64,000 bases of DNA, taken from Azolla caroliniana (Eukaryota; Polypodiophyta). Position numbers and translations under genes: made by a program. The stretch is from contig JBHGNT010000003.1 in NCBI GenBank assembly GCA_043228905.1, positions 15,686,001 to 15,750,000 on the forward strand. The letters run 5' to 3'. Under the pieces are notes generated by a model, which saw nothing but the letters and a program-made list of their open reading frames with translations, was not told the origin of the DNA and did no database searches. Below are positions 32,927-44,932 of this stretch, piece by piece. How positions within the stretch are numbered: the first letter of the stretch is position 1; each line of letters starts with the position of its first letter.

Positions 32927-32967
32927 AGTTGTGTTTGAAGGGGCGTGTTGAGAATGAAACGCAACTT
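32927..32967 (+). promoter_or_regulatory. CoC polypurine tract with flanking hairpin
   Basis: AAGTTGTGTTT (32927-32937) pairs with AAACGCAACTT (32957-32967), 11 bp with one G-T pair, around GAAGGGGCG and the LTR start. The sequence differs from the CoG/CoA hairpin but the stem is kept. Confidence 0.6.
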
Positions 32968-33300
32968 CCCGTGAGTGGGAATACAATCTAGGATACTCAA
33001 GTGTGTGAGCACCCCACCTCCTTGTATAGTAACTAGTGTGTCATAGAAGTTAATGTCCTATGACACATATTCTTTAAGTAGTTAAGACACGACCTCTTTC
33101 CCAAGAGGCGGTAATAGTGAGAGAACTTAGAGAGAGGTGACTACATAAGCACCTTCTCCAACTCTTTGTAACTGTTGGTCACTCTTGCTTCCTTGGAATA
33201 CAGTTTTCTGATTTTTTGTAATCGTGAGCTCTCTCTCTCTCTACACACACACACACACACACAATTCTTCCGCTGCACAGAATCCATCCGATTCTTTACA
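32946..33300 (+). repeat. CoC 3' LTR
   Basis: 355 bp, TGTTGAGAATG to ATTCTTTACA, with a CT/CA microsatellite at 33229-33263. GyB2 sequence resumes immediately after. Confidence 0.85.
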
Positions 33301-35460
33301 TGAACTCGAGGGATTCATCCGGGTTGCCAAAACTCCACCTCATCAGGAACCGGAGAAGATCGCCAAAACAATCCACATGGAAGGCATATCTTAGATCACC
33401 ATTGAGGCCGCAATTGAGCTCCAATCCGGGGACCTATAGGCCATAGAGAATCCGGAAACAAATTTACTAGATGAGTACTTCACGAGTTCTCAATTGCCAG
33501 CAAAGCCTACTGAACACATGGAAGAGAGAACATGTAATTCCGAGAGATTGCGAAGGTCCTGCTAGAATATGGGTTCGATGCTGAAAAATCGGATCATCTT
33601 CATTATTGTGACCTTTGAAGGCTTGTGGCTTGATTGGCCACTCATAACAGCGGACTCCCTCCGGATGGCAATCGCAGCGGTAGGGGACGGAAAGAAGGCT
33701 TGGAAGGGAGTCGCTCAGTGGCTAACCGTATTGGCACCACCACAATTCATCATCAAGCCAAAGAAGAGAGGAAGAACGGAAACGACGCTACAACAACAGT
33801 CGAAGAGACAAGAACTTCTAGCCAAACACATGACTGGTTGGGCCAGAGAGGAATCTCGACGCTCTGAAACACCTCCAACTATAATGTGGAGAGCAGTAGC
33901 AGGACCCTCAAAGCCCATTCGGATTACACTCAAGCGGAAAGAATCGGTGCAAGGATAGTCGTCCGGCAAAGCCCACCAGTATACTACAGAAGACGAGGAG
34001 ACTGTCGAAGAAGAAGCGCAGCCCTTGAAGAGACGCAAGAGAATGCGTCACAGCGAACAAGAAGGTGATGAGTCGGGTCCAGAGTTGGACAGAACGTTGA
34101 TCGTCATCATAGTAGTGGTGGAGCTGAGGCCGGTGGAGAGCGGACCAATAGAACAACCAGAAGTGGTACCTGCGGTTTCGACAGAACTGGAGGCACAAAG
34201 GCAAGGTCAACAGGATCACACCAATTAGCAACCGAATGAGGCAGACAATAGACCAAAGAACCTAAGGGGTTTGAGAAGAAGAAACACATGAAGAGCAGGT
34301 GTTTTGGGTGTTAAGGGAAGCCGGAGGAAAACATTTAGAACTGCGGGAGGTGGCACAAGCGTTTGCAGCAATCAGCCAATATGGCACCTGCCAACAACTT
34401 GTTGAATGGTTAGGGCAGCAGGTCACCAAGGCGGCGGCGCTGATGGTAGCAGAGTAGAAGGAATGGGTCGGCCTACCCACATAGATAGTGAAGACAGAGG
34501 TTATGGCCAGACAACTAATAGAGGCCAACGGTCGAATCTAGGAACTAGAGGAGGAGCAGAAAAAGGGTCCGGGAATTATTGGCCATACAGGCAAATCTAG
34601 GCCACGAAAACACAATAGAACCGGAAACAATCATACTGGAAACAATCATACCAGACACAGTATCGGTAGAAGCTCGGAGGGAGGAACCAGTTGCGGACAC
34701 GACACTAGAGAATGAAAAAGAATGGGAGAAGGCGATTGAGATTGTGAAGGATGAATTGGTCGCAACGGCAATGAAAGAGAAGGAGAAACAGTTACGCAAA
34801 TCAACCGAGGACGAGAAATAGTGAATGGAGGAAGGACTCAGAAGAATGCAAGGAAACATGAACTGGGTGAAAGAAGAAAAACATGTGATGCAGTGAGAGA
34901 AGGACAACCTCCGAAGAATGGCGCAAACCGAAATCGAAAGGTTGAAGGAAGAGCTTTGGCAGCAGAGGGACCGGGATGATCGATTGCGTGCACAAGCGAA
35001 CCGACGTCTGAAAGAGAAAAACAGAAGATTTTGAGAAGTTGTACTAGGAGCATAAGGAGTTAGAGAAGGAATATGACCAACAACGCAATAAACTAAAGGA
35101 AGCCTGCACATAAGTAAAAGAGTTAACAGAGGCACTGGTCGTGCAAGAAAAAGTCCTCGAAGAGACAACGACGAAGCTATGAGCGAATGTAGCAAAGGAA
35201 AGATCCGAGTTCTTAACAGAACAAAACCGGATAATTGAGCACTCGCGAGAGCTGTTGACTAAAGTTCAAACAACCTACCAAACCCAAATCATGAATTACA
35301 AGACTCAAGAAACAACTACGACACAATTGATCAAGCAGATGAAGCAAGAAAAGCAAGTCACAAAGGAACGTGTACAGATGGGGATCAAACGAATCCATAT
35401 GATTGTTGAAGGCCGGCGCAAACGGATGTGAGCAAGAATGGACAAATGTTCCGCGATCGT
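33301..35460 (+). pseudogene. GyB2 third ORF, main part
   Basis: Continuation of the frame that begins at 28286. It keeps the GyB order: LEGFIR with KTPPHQEPEKIAK; IENPETNLLDEYF; IVTFEGLWLDWPLITADSL; WKGVAQWLTVLAPP; KPKKRGR basic motif (about 33759-33780, no stop here, unlike GyB); a Gln/Lys-rich block; KPIRITLKRK; and a coiled coil with QTEIERLKEELWQQRD (about 34930-34975). Stops (for example TAG near 33391 and 33440) and indels abound after 33.96 kb. Presence of the same blocks in two independently decayed copies shows this ORF belongs to the family and is not a captured one-off. Function unknown. Confidence 0.7.
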
Positions 35461-35479
35461 ATGGGAACAATGGTCAAAA

Positions 35480-36027
35480 TGTTGGGAATCGGTCCCTCCG
35501 GATGAGAACTAGAGGAGCCGGATCAGACGAGTCGAATAAAGGAACCGGATGTGGAAGGGTTCCGGATGAGACCCGGAAACCAGATCAAGTGAATCCGGAT
35601 GGATCCGGATGGATCCGGTGCAAACCGGATCCAAGAACATGTGTGTAAATATGTTTCATGGTGAGCCCATCGAGGCTATATTTATAAATAGCCCTAAAGT
35701 CATATAAGTATAAATATGACTTAGGGCAATCATTGAGGTGGTGTTGTTGAATGGTGTTGTTGTACACAGAGAATGAGTGAGAGAGAGAGATACAGAACTA
35801 GTTTTTGTTGCAACCACCAACTGGCGAAGATACAGAGCTCAAGGTCGTTGCCTCCAAGTCTCTGATTGTACCTTTCTCATATAGTGATAGTTTGGAGTCT
35901 GTGGGCTCCCGTGGTTTTTCCCTATTTAGGGTTTCCCACATTAACATCCTTTGTCATCTCTGTTTTAGTTTGTTCTCTTCTATTCCTTGTTGAAGACTCG
36001 GTTGTGGCTGAGCGTTATTTCCGTACA
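35480..36027 (+). repeat. CoD 5' LTR
   Basis: 548 bp, TGTTGGGAATCGG to CCGTACA. It shares the TATAAATAGCCCTAA/GTATAAATATGACTTAGGGC block and the GGTTTTTCCCTATTTAGGG block with CoE, the solo LTR at 57821 and the terminal LTR at 63582. Confidence 0.85.
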
Positions 36028-36030
36028 AAC

Positions 36031-36042
36031 TGGTATCAGAGT
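36031..36042 (+). promoter_or_regulatory. CoD primer-binding site
   Basis: TGGTATCAGAG, the classic copia site complementary to initiator tRNA-Met, three bases after the LTR. Confidence 0.85.
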
Positions 36043-36053
36043 GAACAAAGGAA

Positions 36054-39000
36054 ATGGAAGAATCATTTGGCAGCATGTTCAAGCTCACCAGCTCTAACTA
36101 CCCAGTGTGGAAGTCGAAGATGAGGGCCATGCTCGTGGTCAAAGATTTCTGGCTGCCGGTATAATTCGGGGACAAGAAACCGGATAAGATCGATGCCTCG
36201 ACATGGGAAGTGATGCACATGAAGACAACGGCGTACATTTGGTGCTTCATCGACATGAGCCTGTACAACAACTTCAATGAAGAAAGTAAAGCTCATGTGC
36301 TTTGGGAGAAAATCGGCACCATGCTAGAGAGTAAAAATGTGTAAATCGGGTTTCGGTATTCCGAAACTTAGTGAGACTCCGGTACCAGGACAGATCCAAC
36401 ATGGCGGAGCACATGAACGCATTTCAGGGGCTCATAAATCAAAGAACTTCGCTCGAAGTACCTCTAGCCGACGAGGTACTTGCATTGCTCCTGCTCGGTT
36501 CCCTCCCGGATAGTTGGGAGACACTAGTTGTCACTTTGGGCAACGCCGGCCCGGAAGGAAAGCAGTTGTCCCTAGCAAGGGTAAAATCAAGTTGCTAGAT
36601 GAAGAAGCTTGCCGAAAGGATTGGGAGTCCGGAATCGATCTGAAGGCCTTGGTCACGGAAGATGACCATAACCGGGGAAGAGGCCGATATCGGAGTCCCC
36701 AAAACCGGGACAAATCGGGGACAAGGTCGAAGTCAAGGGGGAGGCCTACGTGCTTCTATTGTGGGAAGGCAGGGTACTTCAAGAAAAACTATCGGCATTT
36801 ATAGAAAGAGAAAGGAACCGACAGTGCCGATTCAAGGAAGGGTTCGGACCCGAACGGTTCGGACCGGAAAGGCTCGGATCGGAAAGGAACATCAGCAATC
36901 GCGATAAGTGAAGAAGAACTGTTGCTCATCACCGAGGAGAATGAGTTAAACCTTGTCAGCGATGAGACAACGTAGATTGTCGATTTCGGAGCGTCATTCC
37001 ACCTGACACTGGACCGGAGATGCTTCTCATCCTACACAACCAGAAATCACGGTTGTGTCCGGATGGGGAATGAATGGACCTACCGAATCATCGACATAGG
37101 AGATGTGTTGTTGACGACATCAACCGGATGCAAATTGCTGCTGAAAGAAGTCCAGCACGTTTTGGTGGTTCGGATGAACCTAAAATCAGCCGGTCGGCTA
37201 GATGATGAAGGCTACATGGGTAGCATCCGGAACGGAGTCATTAAATTCAGCAAAGGAAGCCTGATTGTGGCTCGATCCTGGATGATCAACACGCTATATC
37301 TTATGCATGCTCGGATATGCCGGGAAGAAGTGAACGTAGCATCCGACACTACCGGTGAGTTGTGGCACAAGAGACTTTATCATATGAGCCAGAAGGGGAT
37401 GAGAAGACTTGCCAAAGACAACCTCATTCCGGAGGTGAAAGACGTGCATCTCGATAAGTGCATTGATTCCTTGGTCTGCAAGCAAACCCGAACCTCCTTC
37501 CGGTCAAGACCACCGATGAGACGGAATGCATCACTGGAGTTGGTGCATACCGATGTGTGTCAAGTAGACACGAGGTAACATGCCAGATCGTAGTACTCTA
37601 TGACGTTCATAGATGACCACAGCCAGAAACTGTGGGTCTCACTGCTGAAGATGAAGGATCAAGTGTTGTTTGTCTTCAAGGAACTCCACATGAGACTAGA
37701 AAGAGAAACCGGCCGGAAGCTGAAAGCGGTTCAAGCTGATAACGGAGGAGAGTACCGGGGGCAGTTCGAGGAGTACTGCCAATCGAAGGGAATCTAGCTC
37801 GAATTCACCGTGCCGAAGACACTAGAACCAAACGGGTGGGCCGAACGGATGAACCAGACCGTGATGGAGAGAATCCGGAGCATGCTGGCACATGCAAAGC
37901 TACCCAAGACGTTTTGGGGTGAGGCGTTGATGACAGCGACGTATGTGATAAACAGATCACCCTCAGCACCCACCCTTGGACGGAGACACACCAGAGAGAG
38001 TATGGACTAGTAAAGACGTGTCTTACTAGCATCTAAAGGTGTTCGGCTGTCTTGCATATGTGCATGTTGCAAAGGACAAGAGAGCACAGCTGGCTCCGAA
38101 GTCCAGGCCATGCATATTCCTTGGATACGGTGATGATGAGATTGGTTACCGAGAGTGGGATCAGGTCGACAAGAAGGTGTTTCGGAGTCAGGACATAGTC
38201 TTCATGGAAGACAGGACCATTGCCGACTGGGAGTCGGAGAAGAAGGCGATGAACTCCGGATCATCCAATGAAAACCGGCTTAAGGACACAAGGACTTACC
38301 CGGTTGAAAACCGGATGTTAGCCGAGAACCGGATGACACTCGCCGAACCGACCGGATTCGGACAAGAAACCAAACCGACCGAAGAAGAAGAAGAAGAAGA
38401 CATCGGAACCAGACAAGATCCCGAATTAGATTCAGATGAGGAAAAAACAGAGGAACCGATAGTCAGAAACCAAGGACGAAGATACCCTCTTAGAGGGAGA
38501 AGAGCCCCCCCCCCCCCCCCCCCCCCGAGAGTTCCAGATGCAGAGCACGTATTGCGGACCAATGAGGGGGAGCCGGAAAGCTTCGAAAAAGCAAAGAAAG
38601 ACACCCACAGCCGCAAGTGGTTAAGTTCCATGCAGGAAGAGATGGATTCCCTGCATGAGAACCACACATATGAATTGACGGAGCTACCGAAAGGAAAGAG
38701 AGCACTCCGGAATAACTGGGAGTACAAGCTGAAAATGGGGGATGCCGGAAATCCACTGAGGTACAAGGCCCGGATCGTGGTGAAGAGTTTCCAGCAGAAG
38801 AAAGGTGTGGATTTCGATGAGATCTTTGTCATGATAGTAAAGATGACATCCATCCGAACGGTATTGGGCATACTTGCAAGCATGGACCTCGAGGTAGAGG
38901 AACTGGACGTCAAGACGGCATTCCTACATGGCGACCTTGAAGAAGAGATCTACATGCATCAACTTGAAGGATTTGAGAGGAAAGGGAAGGAACACCTGGT

Positions 39001-39926
39001 ATGCCGACTAAAGAAGAGCTTATACGGATTGAAGCAAGCCCCCCGGCAATGGTATTGGAAGCTCAAGTCCTGCATGATGGATCAAGGGTACCACAAAACG
39101 CAACCCGATCACTGCGTGTTTGTGAAGAAATTTGACGGAGGAGATTTCCTGATATTGCTCCTGTATGTGGACGACATGTTGATCGTCGAACGAGACCAAG
39201 TCAAGATATGAATGTTGAAGAAGGCCCTAAACCGGACCTTCTCAATGAAAGAGTTGGGTCCTGCAAGACAGATTTTGGGGATGCACATCATCTAGGACTG
39301 GTCGAAGAAGCTGTTGTGGTTGTCACAGGAGAAGTACGTGACAAAGGTGCTTCAAAGGTTCAACATTTCGGAGGCGAAACTGGTCGGATCGACACTTCCG
39401 GAAAATTGCAAGTTGTCCAGAAAGCAGAGCCCAAAGACAAAGGCAGAGAAGTCGGTATATGACGAAGATACCATATGTCTTTGCCGTCGGAAGTTTAATG
39501 TATGCAATGGTGTGCACGCGACCGGATATTACATATGTTGTCGGAGTAGTCAGCCGGTTCATGAGCAATCCGGGAAGAGAGAATTAGAATGCGTTCAAGT
39601 CGATACTCCGGTATTTGAAAGGCACCTCGAGTATGTGCCTCCGGTTTCGCTCCGGTAAACCCCAACTTGACGGATTCACAAATTCGGATATGTCCCCTGA
39701 TGCGGATACCAGCCGATCTACATCTGGATATGTCATGACGTATGCAAGGGGGGTTGTATCATGGCAGTCAAGGTTGCAGAAGTCCGTTGCACTGTCGAGA
39801 ACGGAAGCGGAGTACATGGTAGTTGTGGAAGCCGGCAAGGAGATAATCTAGATGAAGGACTTCATCGGAGAGCTAGGGATCCGGCAGGAGGAATTCCAGC
39901 TCTACTGCCACAGTCAAAGTGTCATC
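36054..39926 (+). pseudogene. CoD gag-pol up to RNase H
   Basis: Gag begins MEESFGSMFKLT at 36054, with stops near 36160 and 36345. The zinc knuckle CFYCGKAGYFKKNY (about 36750) has lost its His and last Cys to Tyr. The protease reads IVDFGASFHLT (Asp-Phe-Gly, Ser to Phe). Integrase follows: LWHKRLYHMSQ, LVHTDVCQ (first Asp), VQADNGGEYRG (second Asp), GWAERMNQT (Glu). RT and linker form the longest open stretch (38039-39211), with LEVEELDVKTAFLHGDLEEEI, LYGLKQAPRQWYW and LLLYVDDMLIV. RNase H starts near 39590 with SGYVMTYARGVVSWQ and stops at SQSV where CoE enters. A run of 20 C at 38507-38526 gives a Pro tract. Closest to Tork/Tnt1 elements. Confidence 0.85.
38507..38526. repeat. Poly-C tract in CoD linker
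   Basis: Homopolymer of about 20 C; the number of bases affects the frame and may be unreliable in sequencing. Confidence 0.8.
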
Positions 39927-40643
39927 TGTTGGGAAATCGGTCCCTCCGGATGGGATCCGATTATGAATGGAGTGAACCCGGTGAGAACCGAAAGAGATCC
40001 GGAAACCGGATCGGATGGACCCTATGAGCTGGAAGTGAAGACATATTTGTAAATATGTTTTTTAGTAAGCCTATTGAAGCTATATTTATAAATAGCCCTA
40101 AGTTCATATAAGTATAAATATGACTTAGGGCAATTACTTTAGTGGTGGTTGTCATATTGTGTATAACTACTATACAAACAAAGAGTGAAAGAGAACGAGA
40201 GAGTAGCTACGAGCACTTTCTGTTGTAACCACCTTCTGGTGAAGATTGCGAGCACGAGGTCGTTGCCTCTGTCTCTCCTCTTTGTATTTCCTCTCATATA
40301 ATGATAGTTGGAGTCCGTGGACTCCCTTGGTTTTTCCCTATTAGGGTTTTCCACGTAAATATTCTATGTACTCTCTACTTCCCTTTTCTGTGTTTCATTC
40401 CCATTGTTTTGATTCAAGACTCGATTGTGGCCAAGCAATATTCAGCATTATACTTCACAATTTGGTACACAATCCTCTCATATAGTGATAGTTGGAGTCT
40501 GTGGGCTCCCTTGGTTTTTCCCTATTAGGGTTTTCCACGAAAATATTTTGTGTACTCTCTACTTCCCATTTTTGTGCTTCATTCCCATTGTTGTGATTCA
40601 AGACTCGGTTGTGGCCAAGCAATATTCCACGCTATTCTTCACA
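39927..40643 (+). repeat. CoE 5' LTR with internal duplication
   Basis: 717 bp against 533 bp for the 3' LTR. The difference is a tandem duplication: the unit starting CCTCTCATATA at 40290 recurs at 40474. The first unit ends in a truncated copy of the LTR end plus the first primer-site bases (CACAATTTGGTA). Confidence 0.9.
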
Positions 40644-40646
40644 ATT

Positions 40647-40658
40647 TGGTATCAGAGC
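40647..40658 (+). promoter_or_regulatory. CoE primer-binding site
   Basis: TGGTATCAGAGC, initiator tRNA-Met type, three bases after the LTR end. Confidence 0.85.
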
Positions 40659-40673
40659 GAATAACACAAGAAA

Positions 40674-41423
40674 TGAGAGAGTCGTTCAACGCCATGTTCA
40701 AGCTCACTGGCTCCAACTACTCAATGTGGAAGTCGAAGATGAGGGATATGTTGGTGGTTAAAGATTTGTGGTTGCTGGTTCAATTCGAGGACAAGAAACC
40801 GGATAAAATCGACGCCACTGTGTGGGAGGTGATGCACATGAAGACGACGTCATACATTTGGTGCTTCATCAACATGAGACTATACAACAACTTCAATGAA
40901 GAGAGCAAGGCTCATGAACTCTGGGAGAAGATCGGCATCATGTTCTAGAACAAGAATCTCGTTAATCGGGTTTCGGTATTCCAACAGCTAGTGAGGCTCC
41001 GGTACCAAGACGGCTCCAGTATGGCAGAGCACATGAATGCCCTCCAAGGGCTAATACATCAAGCAACCTCCTTGGAAGTACCTCTCACCGACAAGTTACT
41101 CACATTGCTCTTGCTCGGTTCCATCCCGGATAGCTGGGAGACGTTAGTTGTCTCGTGGCCGGAAGGAAAGAAGTTGTCCCTAGCAATGGTAAAGTCAAGC
41201 TTGCTAGATGAAGAAGCTCGCCGGGAGGACCGGGAGTCTGGAACCGATCCGAAGGCCTTGGTCACGGAAGATGACCACAACCGGGGAGGAGGCCGGTATC
41301 AGAGTCTCCAAAACCGGGACAAATCGAGGATGAGGTCGAAGTCAAGGGGGAGGCCTATGTGCTTCTATTGCGGGAAGCCGAGACAATTCCAAAAGAACTG
41401 TCGGCATTTCCGGAAAGAGAAAG
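40674..41423 (+). pseudogene. CoE gag
   Basis: Starts MRESFNAMFKLTGSNYSMWKSKM and is a copia-type Gag. It runs open to a TAG at 40946-40948, then continues (VNRVSVFQQLVRLRYQDGSSMAEHMN, LLLLGSIPDSWETLVV, KSSLLDEEARREDRES) to the zinc knuckle CFYCGKPRQFQKNC (about 41360-41400), where Gln replaces the His. The frame is interrupted at 41423 by CoF and goes on at 46311 without loss of register. Confidence 0.85.
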
Positions 41424-41816
41424 TGTAAAAGAATACTTGCGGAAGCGTGTTACGTGAACGTTGAGTATACAGTTAGAAAATAAGACAATTCGATATACAC
41501 AGGAAAACGCAGAGATGGAGAGGGAGAGACAGACACAGAGAGAAAGAACAGACAACTAAAACCCCAATTCAAAATAATACTTTGTTCTGTTACATACATC
41601 ATGCTCAGAGAGCACCTTATATACAAGCCCTGACAATCGGGTTGACTTAAGTACTGACAGTACTTGACCGCTCATAAATGAGCCTCTACACTCACTCCCA
41701 AAAATATTCTTCCACGAGGAATAACATTCTAACGGCCTCGCGGTGTCCGCACCGTTATGGCCATTGTTGTGTGTACTTCCATATTACACACCGAATGTTG
41801 AGCTTGTCTCTCAACA
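41424..41816 (-). repeat. CoF 3' LTR (left)
   Basis: Plus-strand ends TGTAAAAGAAT and CTCTCAACA. CTTGTATATAAGG-type TATA box and GCTCTCTGAGC motif on the element strand. Confidence 0.9.
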
Positions 41817-41834
41817 CTCCCCCTCAAGCTCAAC
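41797..41834 (-). promoter_or_regulatory. CoF polypurine tract with flanking hairpin
   Basis: GTTGAGCTTG (41797-41806) and CAAGCTCAAC (41825-41834), perfect 10-bp inverted pair bracketing CTCCCCCT (polypurine tract on the element strand) and the LTR start. Confidence 0.65.
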
Positions 41835-41839
41835 TTGAG

Positions 41840-43842
41840 GTTCTGCCTGCTCCGCCGGATCTACGCTCCGGCTCCTCCTGGCATTACGCCTAGCTCACAC
41901 TCCTCAACCCGTTCGATTCCGCGCGCTTCGACCCTTCCGATCGGCTTGTCTGCTTCGTCGGCCCTTCTTAGCTCTCTCGTTGTTGTAGTGTTGGCTCATC
42001 CTTTGCTGCCCTTTTCTCCACTTGGCCCTAAGTTGATTCGGCATATCCGAATCAAACATTCCGATTGAATCGAACATTTCCGACTCAATTTCGCTCTCAT
42101 CCGAGTTGGCTGTCTCCAACTCGTCTTCGATCTTCTTGCCCTTGTTGGCTTCATCTCCCGCTTCTTTGGCTATCCTCGGCTTTTCCATAAAATTATGGTC
42201 CTTGCTTCCTTCAGCTTCTTCAGCTGGTTTAAAATCAAAATCGAATTCTTCATCCGACTCCGCATCACGTCCGCCGTGATGACCTCCGCATAGCGTGCAC
42301 TTTTCTCTCTGTTCCTTCATGCACTCTTCTTCCTGCTCCTTCCTCCCCCTTAAGTTCGGTGTGTTGAGGTGACACATCCCAAGCTCACCCGAGAAACGTC
42401 GTAACTTGTCAAGACCAAGAGGTTTGGTAAAAGATATCGGCAATCTGCCGATCCGTCGAAACATGCACCAATCGACTTCACCAGAGAGGACCCACTCACG
42501 GACAAAGTGATAATGTACCTCAATGTGCTTGGTCCAGGCATGGAAGACGGGGTTCTTCGAAAGGTGGATACTATTGAGGTTGTCGCAAAAGATCGTCATC
42601 GGATCAGACACCTTTACCTACAGATCCCGTAGTAGCCGCTTTAGCCATATGACTTCGCACGTAGCGACAATCCCCCTCGATATTCGGCCTTCGTGCTCGA
42701 TAGTGCCACTGTTGGTTGCTTTTTGCTGCTCCACGCAATAGCCGCACTTCCTAGCAAGAAGGCGTATCGAGATGTGGAACGACGATTGTGGGCATTTCCG
42801 ACCCAATCGGCATCCGTGTAGCCAACTAACTACGTGGCTACGCCTGCCCGATAGAACAACGCCATGTCTTTAGTGCCACGGACATATCGCAATATCCGTT
42901 GTGCGCACTAAAAGTGTTCTGCCATAGGCTGCGACATAAATTGATTGATTAATCTGACCGGGTAACTGAGGTCCGGCTGTGTAATCGTGAAATAAATTAG
43001 GAGCACATCTCTTCCTCCATCGTGGCACGCTAATTCGCGTCTTTAGTAGCTTCTGCATAGCTCTCCGACTCACGCACTTCCGCCACTTGCGTCATGTACG
43101 CATAATGATGCGCCATGTACTCATTTTAGTCATACCTCTTCACGGGGTTCTTCTGGCGGGTAGATCGACGTAATTCTAGATTACTCGATTTCGCGGCTTT
43201 CTCAGCCGACTTTGACCTCTCCCGCGGAGGTTCCTTTCCGATTGGCTCGATGTCAGATTCGCTTCGAGCTGAGTTGGCACTACCGAAATCGTATTCCGGC
43301 GTCCCTTTTTCCTTACACGTGAACCGTCTCCTCGCTTCCTTACGCGGGGACATCACGGCCGAGTCTCCACTACTCGCCGTATCATGATCTGGTTGGCCAT
43401 CTCGGCCCAACCCCTCATTTGGCCCACTGAACCGAAATGAGATCAGACTCTCTCTCAGAGTGCCGATGTCTTCATCACGTGGAGGCATTTCAGCCTCGCT
43501 GACCTCGTCGTCAGAGATCGGAATGGAATCAAGAGGTTCCGGAGGATAAGGCAAGTACCACGAAGCGGACTCGTCGAACATGACGTCACGACTTGCGTGT
43601 ACTCCCTTCGTTCGGGGGTTATAACACTTATAACCTTTTTGTTCATCCGAATAGCCGACCAAGATGCATTTTTCAGCCTTGGCATCTAGCTTCCTCCTCT
43701 TCTCCTTCGGCACGTGCACATATGCAATGTTGCCGAAAATCCTCAAGTGTGCCAGGTTCGGCTTCTTCCCGAAATAAAGCTCATGTGGCGACACACCTCC
43801 ATTAGCAGAAGTCTGATTCTGCAAGTAGACAGCCGTCCTCAC
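41840..43842 (-). pseudogene. CoF integrase end, linker and RNase H; RT core missing
   Basis: From 43842 leftward: AVYLQNQTSANGGVSPHELYFGKKP, IAYVHVPKEKRRKLDAKAEKCILVGYS and an acidic linker (SDIEPIGKEPPRERSK), ending RRSTRQKNPVKRYD at 43126. After a stop, EYMAHHYAYMTQVAEVRES and MEEEM mark the RT start, and near 43000 the sequence jumps to ITQPDLSYPV in the RT-RNase H connector. RNase H shows [38 protein letters not shown] and FCDNLNSIHLSKNPVFHAWTKHIEVHYHFV; the last lies at 42480-42611. A Glu/Lys-rich, apparently non-conserved tail follows to 41904. Confidence 0.8.
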
Positions 43843-43851
43843 AGCTTCGGC

Positions 43852-44872
43852 TCAATAGAACTTCGGCATATGCTTCTCTTCAAGCATAGCTCTGGCTGCC
43901 TCTACAATCATTTGATTCTTCCGCTCGGCTACGCCGTTTTGCTGCGGCGTATATCTACATGAGAATTCCCGTCGAATTCCCTCCTTTCGTAGATAACTTG
44001 TGAACTGGTCGGAGAAGTACTCCTTCCCTCCATCGGACCACAGACATTTGATCTTACGCCCTGTTTCCCTTTCCGCGAGGCTCTTCACCTCCAGGAAACA
44101 TGTGAAGACTTCGTTCTTCTTCGCGATCATGCATGCGCACGTGTGCCGAGTGAAGTCATTGATGAATATTACGAAGTAACGGCTTCCACCGATGCTCACG
44201 TTCTGTGCCGGTCCCCACACATCCGAATGAATTAAATCGAGCGGATTACGGGTCCGATTACGCTCGTTGGGGAATGGAAGTCGGTGTTCTTTTCCCATAT
44301 GGTAGGCTTTGCAGACTTGGGCATTACGGCCCCGAAATTTCGGCAATCCTAAAACGATATTCTTTGTCTGCATTTCTCGAAACCGTGGGAAATTTACGTG
44401 GCCGAACCGCTTGTGCCACAGGTCCATATCCGATTCGACCTTCTGTCCTTTCACGAACAGCGCGGTTCCGGCTTGATTTGTGTCGAGGATAAACATCCTC
44501 CCTTCATGGTGCCCTTGCGCGATCACTTTGCCTTCATCTTCAATGAAGCAACTGAGATGTGTGAATCGAACTTGCATCCCCTGGTCGACAATCTGACCGA
44601 CCGACACCAGGTTCTTTGTTATTGTCGGGACGTGCAACACGTTCATTAGCTTCCCTTTTTTGCCCGACGTGGCTAAGGGGAACTTCACCGACATGTTCGA
44701 TGGTATGTGGAGTGTTGTCTCCCGTTTTGACTACTCCACGTGATTCCGGCTTCTCCAAGTACGAGAACCATTCCTTGTGACTCATCATATGATTTGACGC
44801 TCCAGTATCTACATACCACACCTCGCTTGGTTTCGAGGTGTTCACGACCATCGAGTTGGCCTTGTGCTTCAT
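43852..44872 (-). pseudogene. CoF protease and integrase
   Basis: From 44872: WYVDTGASNHMMSHKEWFSYLE carries a normal Asp-Thr-Gly protease site. A frame shift near 44690 leads to VLHVPTITKNLVSVGQIVDQG. Integrase zinc module LWHKRFGHVNFPRF ... AYHMGKEHRLPF (first Cys pair altered), then LDLIHSDVWGPA (first Asp), CLWSDGGKEYFSDQF (second Asp) and NGVAERKNQMIVE (Glu): a full DDE core over an open 280-codon stretch to 43852. A shift at about 43847 separates it from the C-terminal part. Confidence 0.85.
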
Positions 44873-44932
44873 TACGAAGACAAGGTCCGCTCCATTTTCA
44901 GCTCGTTCAGAGCCCTCATCGTAATGCGATTT

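Larger units (their letters stand above)
28330..33300 (+). mobile_element. CoC: Ty1/copia element with a LINE fragment replacing its 5' part
   Basis: The 5' LTR starts at 28330 but breaks off in its CT repeat at about 28637. LINE sequence follows to about 29833, then copia sequence resumes in the Gag zinc-knuckle area. The protease is deleted, and integrase, RT and RNase H follow with many stops. The 3' LTR is 32946-33300. It belongs with CoG and CoF by LTR start and protein. Confidence 0.8.
26761..35479 (+). mobile_element. GyB2: second, 5'-truncated copy of the GyB gypsy family
   Basis: Begins inside integrase (about 26771) and runs through the integrase end (27727), a spacer of about 555 bp and the third ORF, which CoC splits at 28329/33301. 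It ends where the CoD 5' LTR starts at 35480. The flanks of CoC are AATGG on the left and, sharing the last LTR base, ATGA on the right. Protein homology to GyB is clear in integrase and in every conserved block of the third ORF, but both are diverged and full of stops. Confidence 0.8.

Noticed and set aside
38507-38526. Poly-C run as a biological frameshift signal
   Set aside because: Homopolymers of this length vary readily and may be sequencing artefacts; the linker is not conserved here.
41840-42480. Acidic open frame at the end of CoF as an extra gene
   Set aside because: It lies in the 3' untranslated region of the copia element, is not shared with CoG or CoA, and is compositionally biased.
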